A DNA stretch of 64,000 nucleotides, from assembly GCF_003350925.1 (NCBI RefSeq), contig NZ_KZ857175.1:62001-126000 (forward strand), read 5' to 3'. The DNA comes from Dyella tabacisoli. Lineage in GTDB: Bacteria > Pseudomonadota > Gammaproteobacteria > Xanthomonadales > Rhodanobacteraceae. The notes beneath the pieces are model-generated. The model did not search any database, was not told where the DNA came from, and was given only the letters and a program-made list of their open reading frames with translations. The translations under genes were made by a program, and so were the position numbers. Shown piece by piece: positions 9,175-18,096 of this stretch (position 1 is the first letter of the stretch; each line of letters starts with the position of its first letter).

Positions 9175-10124
9175 AGCGCTTTCGCGCAGAGTGCGCGCAA
9201 TTCGGGCCGTGCGTTGAGATAGTCGGTGACGCTGATGCGCTTGCCCCCGGCCCGTTGCAACGCTGTAACCCGCAGCACGCCTTCGCCGCAGGCCAGGTCG
9301 ATGCCGTCGCGGCTGGCGGCAAGTACGCTGCCGGGGGTTGCGCCGTGCGATTGGTCGAGCGCGTGTGCGGCCCATAGGCGTAAGGGCTCGCCGGCGATAT
9401 CGCCTTCGGCCACCGGCCATGGATCGAAGGCCCGCACTTGGCGTTCCAGTTCAATCGCCGGCCGGTTGAAATCGAGCTTGGCTTCAGCCTTGTCCAATTT
9501 GTGCGCGTAAACGACGCCATCGTCGGGCTGTGCCGTCGCTGCCAGGATCTCCCCCGCTAGGGTACGACGCAGTCCCTCAACCAGCACATCGGCACCGAGT
9601 GCGCTGAGACGGTCGTGCAAGGAGCCACCGGTATCGTCGCGGCTGATCGGCGTGCGTCGCTCCAACAAGACCGGGCCGGTATCCAGGCCCGCTTCCATCT
9701 GCATCAGGTCGACGCCGCTGTGGGCATCACCGGCGAGGATCGCGCGCTGAATCGGCGCCGCGCCGCGCCAGCGCGGCAATAAGCTGGCGTGTACGTTCCA
9801 GCAGCCGAGACGCGGGATGGCAAGCACCTTGCGCGGCAGGATCAGGCCATAGGCCACCACCACCATTAAATCTGGCCGGTAAGCGGCAAGCAGCCGCTGT
9901 GCTTCGGCGGACTTCAGCGACTCCGGCTGCTCCACCACGATGCCGGCGGCGAGCGCGGCCTGCTTTACCGGGCTGGGCGTGAGTTTGCGGCCACGGCCGG
10001 CCGGGCGATCCGGCTGGGTATAGACGGCGACTACCTCGGCGCCGCTGGCGAGGCAGGCTTCAAGGCAGGGAACGGAGAATTCCGGGGTGCCGGCAAAGAC
10101 GAGGCGCAACGGCGGGGCGCTCAA
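9171..10124 (-). CDS. fmt: Methionyl-tRNA formyltransferase
   Basis: 317-residue enzyme that formylates initiator Met-tRNA with 10-formyl-THF. The N-terminal domain begins [12 protein letters not shown]; the catalytic region has [20 protein letters not shown] with the invariant Asn and His; the C-terminal OB-like domain follows from about residue 210. No ATG is available near the N-terminus. The apparent start is TTG 10124, overlapping the def stop as TTGA, with an AGGCGG Shine-Dalgarno-like sequence 7 bases upstream. A second TTG five codons in would also fit the family N-terminus. Confidence 0.95.
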   Translation of the reverse strand: MSAPPLRLVFAGTPEFSVPCLEACLASGAEVVAVYTQPDRPAGRGRKLTPSPVKQAALAAGIVVEQPESLKSAEAQRLLAAYRPDLMVVVAYGLILPRKVLAIPRLGCWNVHASLLPRWRGAAPIQRAILAGDAHSGVDLMQMEAGLDTGPVLLERRTPISRDDTGGSLHDRLSALGADVLVEGLRRTLAGEILAATAQPDDGVVYAHKLDKAEAKLDFNRPAIELERQVRAFDPWPVAEGDIAGEPLRLWAAHALDQSHGATPGSVLAASRDGIDLACGEGVLRVTALQRAGGKRISVTDYLNARPELRALCAKAL

Positions 10125-10630
10125 CCGTTCGCCGCCTGCTTGCGCTGCTTGTCCAATCGCTTAAGCAACATCGTGCGTCGCAGCGGCGACAGGTAGTCGA
10201 CGAACACTTTGCCGGCAAGGTGATCCATCTCATGTTGAATACACACTGCCAGCGGCCCTTCGGCCTCGACCACGATGTCCTTGCCGTCGACGTCCTGCGC
10301 TTTCACTTTCACCTTTAATGCGCGGGTGACATCGGCATAGATGCCGGGAAAGGACAGGCAGCCCTCCTGGTACACCTGAGAGCCGTCCTTTTCGAGGATT
10401 TCGGGGTTTATCAGCGCCAGCGGCTCGTTGCGCTCATCGCTCATATCGGCGACCAGCACTTGCTTATGTACGTTGACCTGGGTCGAGGCGAGGCCGACGC
10501 CATTGGCGGCGTACATGGTCTCGAACATGTCGGCGACGAACTGTTTCAGTTCGGCATCGAACACGCGCACGGGCTCAGCCTTGGTGCGCAGGCGGGGATC
10601 GGGAAATTCAATGATAGGCAGGGTCGACAT
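10121..10630 (-). CDS. def: Peptide deformylase
   Basis: 169-residue metallo-deformylase that removes N-formyl from nascent proteins. All three family motifs are present: GVGLASTQ (motif 1), EGCLSFPG with the metal Cys (motif 2) and HEMDH with the two metal His and catalytic Glu (motif 3). ATG 10630 gives [15 protein letters not shown], matching family N-termini; an in-frame GTG at 10639 is less likely. First gene of def-fmt-rsmB; a TACAAT -10-like hexamer lies upstream on the minus strand (10707-10712). Confidence 0.96.
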   Translation of the reverse strand: MSTLPIIEFPDPRLRTKAEPVRVFDAELKQFVADMFETMYAANGVGLASTQVNVHKQVLVADMSDERNEPLALINPEILEKDGSQVYQEGCLSFPGIYADVTRALKVKVKAQDVDGKDIVVEAEGPLAVCIQHEMDHLAGKVFVDYLSPLRRTMLLKRLDKQRKQAANG

Positions 10631-10759
10631 GGAGTTCACTTAAACGGCGTCACTTAAGGCTGCTGGTGAAAACCAGGCGCGGACGCGATCTTTTGGAAAG
10701 GCCGTCATTGTACGCCGCCCAACTGATGTCCGGCAGACGGTTTTGCCAACTGGCTCCAG

Positions 10760-10787
10760 TTGCGGGCATGGACTGTTCGGCTAAACT
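10760..10787 (+). promoter_or_regulatory. Candidate sigma-70 promoter for the LysM-protein gene
   Basis: TTGCGG (10760-10765), a 16-base spacer and TAAACT (10782-10787) precede the gene starting at 10821. It lies in the divergent spacer shared with def. The -35 is only moderately close to consensus. Confidence 0.45.
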
Positions 10788-10820
10788 CGCCCGAGCTTCA
10801 GGGGGTGGGGATTCTCGTTC

Positions 10821-11948
10821 ATGATAAGAAAGTCCGTCGGACTGTTGGCCGGCATGCTGGTCACCGTCGCTGTTTACGCTGCGGGTGCGCAACTTCGCAC
10901 CGATCATCCAGATACCTATACGGTGCGCCGTGGCGACACCTTGTGGGGTATTTCTGCGCGGTTCCTGTCCAAGCCCTGGTTGTGGCCGGAGATCTGGCAG
11001 GCCAATCCGCAGGTACAGAATCCGCATCTGATTTATCCGGGTGACGTGCTCAACCTCTCCTTCGTCAACGGGCCGCGGCTTAGCCTGCAGCCGCGGGTGC
11101 GCACCGAGGGTGAGGCGATTCCGGCGATCCCGCTGGCGCAACTGCGCATGTTCCTCAAAGACATGCGAGTGGTCGATTCCAACCAGATCCGTGAGGCTCC
11201 TTACGTGGTCGGCATCGAAGAGGGTCAACTGCGCGGCACCAGCGGCCAGAACCTCTACGTGCGCAATCTGAAGACCGAGCCGGGTCAGCGCTGGGCGATC
11301 GTGCGGCCGACCCATGTATTCCGTGGCTTCGGTGCGCAAAAGGGTCACGACCAGACCGATGACCTGGTTGCGCACGAGCTGGACAGCAATGTCAGCATGG
11401 TCAGCACGCCGTGGAACGAGAACTTCCGCGACGATGGCCATTACGGACGCGGCAAGGATCTGGGCGTCGAAGTAGCGGTGATCGGTACGGCCGAGACGTT
11501 GCGCACCGGTGATCCCTCGACCTTGTTGCTGCTCGATTCCAACATGGAAATTCGCGCGGGCGATCGCATCTTGCCGGTCGACGACAAGCCTTACGACCCG
11601 TATTTCTATCCGCACGCACCCAAGAGTGCGCCGAGCGATGCGCATGTGATCGCATTCACCGATGCGATGGATGCGGCCGGCTCTCGCCAGGTGATCGCGA
11701 TGTCGATCGGCTCAAGGGACGGCGTGGACAATGGCCAGACCTATGCGATCTATCAGCCGGGTCAAACCATTAACGACGACGTCGCCAGCAACAGTTGGCG
11801 TCGCGGCACCGGTAAAGAAGTCACTTTGCCGGAGGAATTCGTCGGCCATGTGATGGTATTCCGCACCTTCGACAAGGTCAGCTATGGCCTGGTGATGGAC
11901 GGCTTGAAGCCGGTGCATGTACGCGATCACCTCAGGACGCCGGAGTAA
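10821..11948 (+). CDS. Secreted LysM peptidoglycan-binding protein
   Basis: 375 residues with an N-terminal hydrophobic signal segment (residues 1-23). A single LysM domain at about 32-80 contains YTVRRGDTLWGISARF and WPEIWQANP, and binds the glycan strands of peptidoglycan. The remaining 290 residues have no motif I can name. Divergent from def and upstream of dprA, an arrangement common in Xanthomonadales. Likely periplasmic or cell-wall associated; no catalytic domain is visible. Confidence 0.85.
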   Translation: MIRKSVGLLAGMLVTVAVYAAGAQLRTDHPDTYTVRRGDTLWGISARFLSKPWLWPEIWQANPQVQNPHLIYPGDVLNLSFVNGPRLSLQPRVRTEGEAIPAIPLAQLRMFLKDMRVVDSNQIREAPYVVGIEEGQLRGTSGQNLYVRNLKTEPGQRWAIVRPTHVFRGFGAQKGHDQTDDLVAHELDSNVSMVSTPWNENFRDDGHYGRGKDLGVEVAVIGTAETLRTGDPSTLLLLDSNMEIRAGDRILPVDDKPYDPYFYPHAPKSAPSDAHVIAFTDAMDAAGSRQVIAMSIGSRDGVDNGQTYAIYQPGQTINDDVASNSWRRGTGKEVTLPEEFVGHVMVFRTFDKVSYGLVMDGLKPVHVRDHLRTPE

Positions 11949-12044
11949 GAAACCGCTCCGACGGTCGATTTTCAGCGATCCCTGACACAACGGCGCGGCA
12001 TCCCCGCGCCGTTGTCGTATCTGTCCTGCCCGTAGACTGCGCGC

Positions 12045-13187
12045 ATGAGCGAAGTCGACACATGGCGAACCTGGCTGACGGTGCTGCGCACACCCGGACT
12101 GGGGCCGGGCGGGTTGCGCGAGCGGCTGCTGGCGGCAAACGGCGATATCGACATCGTGCTGGCGCAGTTGCGGCGTCACCCGGCGCAGCTCGGCGATGAG
12201 GCAGCGGCCTGGCTGGATCAGCCCGACGAAGCGCGATTGGCTGCCGATCTGGCCTGGCTGGCCGAGCCAGGCCACCGGCTGCTGTGCTGCACGGAGGCCG
12301 ATTTTCCGCCGCAATTGGAAACCATTCCGCAGCCCCCGGCGGCGCTGTTCCTGGCTGGCGATGCCAGTTTGTTGCTGCATCCGCAGGTCGCCATCGTTGG
12401 CGCCCGCAGCGCCAGCGCGGCGGGTTTGGCCCATGCCCGCGGCTTCGCTCGCGAGCTGGGCTTGGCGGGTTTTACGGTGACCAGTGGCATGGCCGACGGT
12501 ATCGACGGCGCGGCGCATGCCGGGGTATTGGATGCAGGGCTGGCCACGGTGGCAGTGATGGGCACCGGGCCGGACCGGGTCTATCCACGCAAACATCATG
12601 CATTGGCGCGGCGGATCGCGGCCCAGGGCGTGCTGGTTACCGAGTTTCCGCCGGGCACGGCGGCCCGTGCCGACCACTTTCCCCGGCGTAACCGGATCAT
12701 TGCCGGGCTCGCGCTGGGCACGCTGGTGATCGAGGCCGGGCTGCAATCGGGCTCGTTGATTACCGCGCGTTTGGCCGGCGAACAAGGGCGAGAGGTGTTC
12801 GCGCTGCCCGGTTCCATACATAATCCGCTGGCTCGCGGTTGCCATCGGCTGATCCGCGACGGCGCGCGGCTGGTGGAAAGCGCCAGCGAGGTGGTCGAGG
12901 CGCTTGCACCGGCGGCGGTCGCGCTGGGCGTTGAACTGGCGAGTCGTTTGAGTGGGCGTGAGGGCCGTAAGGATGCGGTTCCCATGGCTGGCGCGAGCGG
13001 TTGGCGCGGCGATTCGGACTACCAACGGTTGCTGGAGGCCCTGGGCCACGATCCGGCAGCCTTGGATGAGTTGGTGGCGCGCACCGGTCAATCGGCGGCG
13101 GCGCTGTCTTCCATGCTGCTGATGCTGGAGCTGGAGGGTATGGTCGAAGGCTTGCCCGGCAACCGTTACCAACGTCTTGCGCACTGA
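12045..13187 (+). CDS. dprA: DNA-processing protein DprA
   Basis: 380-residue DprA/Smf protein. It loads RecA onto incoming single-stranded DNA during natural transformation. It has an N-terminal SAM-like domain, the Rossmann-like core with GARSASAAG, VTSGMADGIDGAAHAG and the conserved FPRRNRIIAGL, and a C-terminal winged-helix (DML1-like) domain from about residue 320. With comM at 51 kb it suggests competence capacity. Starts at ATG 12045. Confidence 0.95.
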   Translation: MSEVDTWRTWLTVLRTPGLGPGGLRERLLAANGDIDIVLAQLRRHPAQLGDEAAAWLDQPDEARLAADLAWLAEPGHRLLCCTEADFPPQLETIPQPPAALFLAGDASLLLHPQVAIVGARSASAAGLAHARGFARELGLAGFTVTSGMADGIDGAAHAGVLDAGLATVAVMGTGPDRVYPRKHHALARRIAAQGVLVTEFPPGTAARADHFPRRNRIIAGLALGTLVIEAGLQSGSLITARLAGEQGREVFALPGSIHNPLARGCHRLIRDGARLVESASEVVEALAPAAVALGVELASRLSGREGRKDAVPMAGASGWRGDSDYQRLLEALGHDPAALDELVARTGQSAAALSSMLLMLELEGMVEGLPGNRYQRLAH

Positions 13188-13314
13188 GCGAAAGTCGTGT
13201 TTCACCACATTTTTACACGATCCAGCTTGACAGCCGTCGAGCTGGCGTGGTCTCACTATATATATATGTCCGTTGCCCCTGGCGGCGGTGGTCCGTTTGT
13301 GGAAGCCCAGTTTC

Positions 13315-15831
13315 ATGGCAAAAAACCTGCTCATCGTTGAGTCGCCGGCTAAGGCCAAGACGATCAACAAATACCTCGGCAAGGACTTTCAGGTCCTGGC
13401 CTCCTACGGTCACGTGCGTGACCTGAAGCCGAAGGAGGGCGCGGTAGATACCGAGCATGACTTTGCCATGGCCTATGAAGTGATCGAGCGCAACGAGAGG
13501 CATGTCGACGCCATCGCCAAGGCCGCCAAGCTCGCCGACGACATCTATCTGGCGACCGACTTGGATCGCGAAGGCGAGGCTATCTCCTGGCATATCAGCG
13601 AGATTCTCAAAGAACGCGGCCTCACCAAAGGAAAGAACCTGCATCGGGTGGTGTTCTCTGAAATCACCCCGAAAGCGATCAAGGCGGCGGTGGCTAACCC
13701 GCGTCAGCTCTCGCACGACATGGTGGATGCGCAGCAGGCACGCCGTGCGTTGGATTACCTGGTCGGTTTCAATCTGTCGCCGGTGCTGTGGCGCAAGGTA
13801 CAGCGCGGCTTATCGGCCGGACGCGTGCAAAGCCCGGCACTGCGCATGATCGCCGAGCGCGAAGAAGAAATCGAAGCCTTCAACGCCCGCGAATACTGGA
13901 CCATCGAAGCGTCGCTGCGTCACCCGGAGAATGATTTCACCGCCAGGCTGACCAAGCTCAACGGCAAGAAATTCGAACAATTCGACCTTACCAACGAAAG
14001 CGATGCGCTGGCCGCGCGCGAAGCGTTGAAAGAGGCCGCGCATGGCCGGCTCACCGTCAGCGAAGTCGGCAGCAAGGAGCGCAAGCGTCGCCCGGCACCG
14101 CCGTTCACCACCTCTACCTTGCAGCAGGAGGCCGCGCGCAAGCTGGGTTTCTCCACCAGCCGTACGATGAAAGTCGCGCAAGGCCTGTACGAGGGCGTGG
14201 CTCTTGGTAGCGAGGGCAATGTCGGTCTTATCACCTACATGCGTACCGACTCCACCGCGCTGTCCGATGATGCGGTGACCGAGTTGCGCCAGCTTATCGA
14301 GCGCGACTATGGCCGCAAGGCGTTGCCGGACGGCCCGCAGGTGTACCGCACCAAGTCCAAGAATGCGCAAGAAGCGCATGAGGCCGTGCGCCCGACGTCG
14401 GCCCTGCACACGCCGCGCGACGTGGCCAGCTTCCTCAATGACGACCAGCGCAAGCTGTATGAGCTGATCTGGAAGCGCACCGTAGCCTGCCAGATGATCC
14501 ACGCCACGATGAACACCGTTTCGGTGGATTTCGCGCTCAATCAGGTTGCCGGCGGCGCTGCCGCGTTTCGCTCCACCGGTACCACCATTGTCGATCCGGG
14601 CTTTCTCGCCGTGTACGAAGAGGGCCGCGACCAGAAGAGCGCCGATGACGACGACGAAGGCCGGCGCCTGCCCAAGTTGACCGTTGGCGAGCACGTGGCC
14701 TTGCACGATATCGCCGCCGATCAGCATTTTACCGAGCCGCCGCCGCGTTATTCCGAGGCTAGTCTGGTGAAGGCGTTGGAAGAGCATGGCATTGGCCGTC
14801 CCTCGACCTACGCCAGCATCATCCAGGTCTTGCTCAATCGCGAATATGTCCTGCTCGATAGCCGGCGCTTCAAGCCGACCGACGTCGGCCGTGCCGTGAG
14901 CAAGTTTCTGACCCAGCATTTCACCCAATACGTCGACTACGACTTCACCGCCAAGCTCGAAGACGAACTCGATGCGGTCAGTCGTGGCGAAGAAGCCTGG
15001 GTGCCGCTGATGGAGCGCTTCTGGGTGCCGTTCAAACAGCAGGTGGACGAAAAAACCGAATCGGTCGATCGCAACGAAGCCACCGGTGCGCGCGAGCTGG
15101 GTACCGATCCGAAAACCGGCAAGCCGGTATCCGTGCGCCTGGGCCGCTTTGGACCTTACGCCGCGATCGGCACCAAGGACGACGAGGACAAGCCGCAGTT
15201 CGCCAGTCTGCGTCCCGGCCAGAGCATGCATACCATCACCCTGGAGGAGTCGCTGGAGCTGTTCAAGCTGCCGCGTAACCTGGGCCAGGCCGAGAATGGG
15301 GATGAGGTCAGCGTGGGTGTTGGCCGCTTCGGCCCCTTTGTGAAGCAAGGCAGCACCTACGCTTCGCTGAAGGCCGAGGACGATCCGTACACCATCGAAT
15401 TGCCGCGCGCGCTGCAAATCGTGCAAGAAAAGCTGGAGATGCTGGCCAATCGGCTGATCCTGGATTTCGGCAATGGCGTGCAGGTACTCAATGGCCGCTA
15501 CGGTCCTTACATCACCGATGGCGAAAAGAACGCGCGTATCCCGAAGGATCAAGAGCCGAAAGAGCTGACCGAAGCACAATGCCTCGAACTGCTCGCCGCC
15601 GCACCGGCAAAAAAGAAAGGCCGTTTTGGCGCGAAGAAAACTGCAACGAAAAAGGCAGCGGCCAAGAAAGCTGCGCCGGCAGCGAAGAAGGCGGCGACTA
15701 AAAAAACCGCCACCAAGAAGACGGCGACCAAGAAAGCCGCGACCAAGGGCAGCGCAGCTAAAAAGACCGCCACCAAAAAAGTGGCCACCAAGAAGGCGGC
15801 AAGCAAGAAAGTCGCCGCCACCGATGCCTAA
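13315..15831 (+). CDS. topA: DNA topoisomerase I with lysine/alanine-rich tail
   Basis: Type IA topoisomerase of 838 residues that relaxes negative supercoils. TOPRIM motifs are VESPAKA and TDLDREGEA; the catalytic tyrosine is Tyr308 in ITYMRTDS. Cysteine-free C-terminal topoisomerase repeats follow (VRLGRFGPYAAIG, VGVGRFGPFVKQG, LNGRYGPYITDG). The last 75 or so residues are a low-complexity K/A/T tail of KKTATKK-type repeats, common in beta/gamma relatives and likely to bind DNA or RNA polymerase. ATG 13315 (MAKNLLIVESPAK) is chosen over an upstream TTG. No smg gene separates it from dprA. Confidence 0.97.
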   Translation: MAKNLLIVESPAKAKTINKYLGKDFQVLASYGHVRDLKPKEGAVDTEHDFAMAYEVIERNERHVDAIAKAAKLADDIYLATDLDREGEAISWHISEILKERGLTKGKNLHRVVFSEITPKAIKAAVANPRQLSHDMVDAQQARRALDYLVGFNLSPVLWRKVQRGLSAGRVQSPALRMIAEREEEIEAFNAREYWTIEASLRHPENDFTARLTKLNGKKFEQFDLTNESDALAAREALKEAAHGRLTVSEVGSKERKRRPAPPFTTSTLQQEAARKLGFSTSRTMKVAQGLYEGVALGSEGNVGLITYMRTDSTALSDDAVTELRQLIERDYGRKALPDGPQVYRTKSKNAQEAHEAVRPTSALHTPRDVASFLNDDQRKLYELIWKRTVACQMIHATMNTVSVDFALNQVAGGAAAFRSTGTTIVDPGFLAVYEEGRDQKSADDDDEGRRLPKLTVGEHVALHDIAADQHFTEPPPRYSEASLVKALEEHGIGRPSTYASIIQVLLNREYVLLDSRRFKPTDVGRAVSKFLTQHFTQYVDYDFTAKLEDELDAVSRGEEAWVPLMERFWVPFKQQVDEKTESVDRNEATGARELGTDPKTGKPVSVRLGRFGPYAAIGTKDDEDKPQFASLRPGQSMHTITLEESLELFKLPRNLGQAENGDEVSVGVGRFGPFVKQGSTYASLKAEDDPYTIELPRALQIVQEKLEMLANRLILDFGNGVQVLNGRYGPYITDGEKNARIPKDQEPKELTEAQCLELLAAAPAKKKGRFGAKKTATKKAAAKKAAPAAKKAATKKTATKKTATKKAATKGSAAKKTATKKVATKKAASKKVAATDA

Positions 15832-15837
15832 GTGTTG

Positions 15838-15860
15838 CCCTCCCCTTTATCGGGGGAGGG
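15838..15860. repeat. CCTCCCC-type hairpin after topA
   Basis: CCCTCCCC and GGGGAGGG face each other across a 7-base loop just after the topA stop. There is no T-run, so it is not a standard terminator. It belongs to the same C-rich hairpin family seen at 46788-46853 and 57913-57936. Confidence 0.6.
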
Positions 15861-15884
15861 ACGCAAACCATTGACAGGCTCCCT

Positions 15885-16457
15885 GTGCCCAAGCACTACA
15901 CCCTTGCTGAAGTCGATGCCGCCGCCACGCTACTGCGTAGCGGCGGCGTGCTGGCCTACCCCACCGAGGCGGTATACGGCCTTGGCTGCGATCCACATCA
16001 GCAAAAGGCCCTTGAGCGCCTGTTCGGGTTAAAGCAACGGGCATCGACGCAGGGGGTGCTACTGATCGCCGCGGACTTCGAGCAAGTCGCCCGCTATATC
16101 GATCTTGCCGCCGTGCCGGAGGCCATCCTGGCGCAAGCGCGTTCAAGCTGGCCCGGTCCGGCGACCTGGATCTTTCCACGGACTGCCGAAGTGCCCGATT
16201 GGGTGGCCGGCGCACATGCCGGTATCGCGCTACGCGTTACCGCGCACGCTCCCACGATGGCTTTGTGCCGCGCGTTCGGTGGTGCCCTGGTATCGACTAG
16301 CGCGAACCCGCATGGCGAACCACCGGCTCGATCGGCTGAAACCGTGGCCGCGTACTTCGGCGATGCACTCGATGGCCTGCTTGACGCACCGTTGGGCGGA
16401 CAGGCTCAGCCAAGCACCATTCGCGATGCGCTGACCGGCGTTATCATTCGCGGCTGA
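15885..16457 (+). CDS. tsaC: Threonylcarbamoyl-AMP synthase (Sua5/YrdC)
   Basis: 190-residue YrdC-domain protein that makes threonylcarbamoyl-AMP for the t6A37 tRNA modification. Conserved features are GGVLAYPTEAVYGLG near the N-terminus, a basic KQR loop, and LVSTSANPHGEPP near the C-terminus. The length fits the single-domain TsaC form, not the longer Sua5. Starts with GTG 15885. Follows topA, a common linkage in this order. Confidence 0.93.
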   Translation: MPKHYTLAEVDAAATLLRSGGVLAYPTEAVYGLGCDPHQQKALERLFGLKQRASTQGVLLIAADFEQVARYIDLAAVPEAILAQARSSWPGPATWIFPRTAEVPDWVAGAHAGIALRVTAHAPTMALCRAFGGALVSTSANPHGEPPARSAETVAAYFGDALDGLLDAPLGGQAQPSTIRDALTGVIIRG

Positions 16458-16557
16458 CTTGTGCGGCAACGCACGCCAGGGGTCTGTCGGGCCAGGGCTG
16501 CTTTGCAATCGGCCGGCACCGGTTCAACAGACGCCTGGACTGCTTGTGGAGAATGGA

Positions 16558-17934
16558 TTGACTACTGACGCCTATCGACGCGCCCGCCTGGCCCCGGAGT
16601 TACCGCTGCTGATCGCCCGCGATCCGCAGCGCGTGCTGGCATGGCGCGACGGCGAAGCGATCAGCGCGGTGCGTTTTCACGCCCATGTGCGACAGGTGGC
16701 GGCGCGGCTGCCAACGGGTATCGCCGCCGTCAATCTGTGTGAGGACCGTTACAGCTTTCTCGTTGCGTTTTGCGCCATCGCCTTGCGTGGGCAGGCCAAC
16801 CTGTTGCCGCCATCGCGCGCACCGCAAGCGGTGAACGAGGTGATGGCCGCGCATCCGGGTTGCTATGCCGTGGGCGAACAGGTGGCGGACCCCGCGCTGC
16901 TTCATTATTGGCAGCTACCGCTGCTGAATATGGCGTCGCTGACGCCAGAGGATTTCGCACTACCGCTGATTCCGGCAAGCCAGATCGTCGCGATCGGCTA
17001 CACCTCCGGCTCCACCGGTACACCCCAGGCCAACCCCAAGACCTGGCGCAGCTTTCATGCCAGTAACGCGGGTAATCTGGCCATGCTGCAAGCCACGGTG
17101 GGCGAGCGTTTCCATGTCGTGGCCACAGTGCCGTCACAGCATATCTACGGCCTGGAAATGTCGGTGCTGCTGCCATTGCTGGGCGAGATCAGTGTTCACG
17201 CCGGACGCCCTTTTTTCCCCGCCGATGTTGCCGTTGCCCTGGCCGAAGTACCCGAGCCGCGCGTGTTGGTCATTACGCCCGTACATCTGCGCGCCTTGGT
17301 TGAATCTGGCGTTGAGCTGCCACCTGTCGCCGCGATGGTATCGGCCACTGCGCCGATGCCGCCCGAGCTGGCATGTGCCGCCGAGCAGCGTTTTGGCGCG
17401 CCGCTTCGAGAAATATTCGGTTCGACCGAAACCTGCGCTTTCGCTACTCGGCGTACTGCCCAGAACGAAGCATGGTCGCTATACGATGGGGTCAGCCTGC
17501 ATCCGCAACCCGACGGCACCTTGATCGAAGCGCCGCAGTTGGAGCAGCCGCTGACGCTCGCCGATATAGTTACTTTGCAAGAGGGTGGCCGATGCTTTCA
17601 GTTGCGTGGCCGACACGCCGATATGCTGGAGATTGCCGGCAAGCGCGCTTCGCTTAGCGATCTCACCCGCCGGCTGTTGGCGATACCCGGCGTGCAGGAC
17701 GGCGTGGTGTTTCAGCTCGACACCGCCGACGCGATAGGCGTGCGCCGCATTGCTGCCCTGGTGGTCGCGCCAGGGCTGGACGAACACGGCATTCTCGATG
17801 CGCTGCGCCGATCGATCGATCCGCTGTTTCTGCCACGGCCCTTGCGACGGGTCGATACCCTGCCCCGCAACGAAACCGGCAAGCTGCCCCGCGCCGCGAT
17901 GCTAGCCCTGCTCGACCAACACCACGAACCGTAG
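16558..17934 (+). CDS. AMP-forming aryl/acyl-ACP ligase (XanA2-like candidate)
   Basis: ANL-superfamily adenylating enzyme of about 458 residues. It has the phosphate-binding loop GYTSGSTGTPQ, the FGSTET A5 motif, the hinge region GRHADMLEIAGKR and the C-terminal RNETGKLPRA catalytic-lysine motif. It is short for an acyl-CoA synthetase and resembles the ligases of aryl-polyene/xanthomonadin clusters. These load a hydroxybenzoate on the pathway ACP (3-HBA:ACP ligase XanA2 in Xanthomonas). TTG 16558 after GTGGAG is the best start; GTG 16546 is possible. The stop codon lies inside the repeat at 17931. The matching ACP and XanB2 are 43 kb away. Confidence 0.75.
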   Translation: MTTDAYRRARLAPELPLLIARDPQRVLAWRDGEAISAVRFHAHVRQVAARLPTGIAAVNLCEDRYSFLVAFCAIALRGQANLLPPSRAPQAVNEVMAAHPGCYAVGEQVADPALLHYWQLPLLNMASLTPEDFALPLIPASQIVAIGYTSGSTGTPQANPKTWRSFHASNAGNLAMLQATVGERFHVVATVPSQHIYGLEMSVLLPLLGEISVHAGRPFFPADVAVALAEVPEPRVLVITPVHLRALVESGVELPPVAAMVSATAPMPPELACAAEQRFGAPLREIFGSTETCAFATRRTAQNEAWSLYDGVSLHPQPDGTLIEAPQLEQPLTLADIVTLQEGGRCFQLRGRHADMLEIAGKRASLSDLTRRLLAIPGVQDGVVFQLDTADAIGVRRIAALVVAPGLDEHGILDALRRSIDPLFLPRPLRRVDTLPRNETGKLPRAAMLALLDQHHEP

Positions 17935-18072
17935 GTTGGGGTGAGCAAAGCGAACCCCAACAAGCCACGGCAGGGTTAACGTTGAGCGCCGTGTGGGACG
18001 CCAAGTTGGATGCCATGTTGGACGTAGTGTTGAGCGCCACGTTGGGGTTCGCATGCGCTCACTCCAGCCTAC
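17931..18072. repeat. REP-like inverted-repeat element with internal 12-bp tandem repeats
   Basis: Arms of about 31 bp (17931-17961 and 18041-18072) are imperfect reverse complements, each containing GTAGG, GTGAGC and CGAACCCCAAC. Between them, five consecutive 12-base units (17981-18040) start with GTTG or GTGG and follow the pattern GTTGgacgccat. The left arm supplies the TAG stop of the preceding gene. Looks like a non-coding dispersed repeat between two convergent genes. Confidence 0.7.
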
Positions 18073-18096
18073 CTTCGCCGACGACGCGGTTGCGGA

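Noticed and set aside
13227-13267. TTGACA plus TATATA as a standard topA promoter
   Set aside because: The spacing is 24 bases, too long for sigma-70, so I did not call it a promoter.
13213-13716. Open frame on the minus strand as a displaced smg
   Set aside because: It overlaps the topA coding region and does not resemble DUF494.
13810-15579. Long open frame antisense to topA (589 codons)
   Set aside because: Typical of GC-rich coding DNA; its translation is low-complexity with no recognisable domain, and topA on the other strand is fully conserved.
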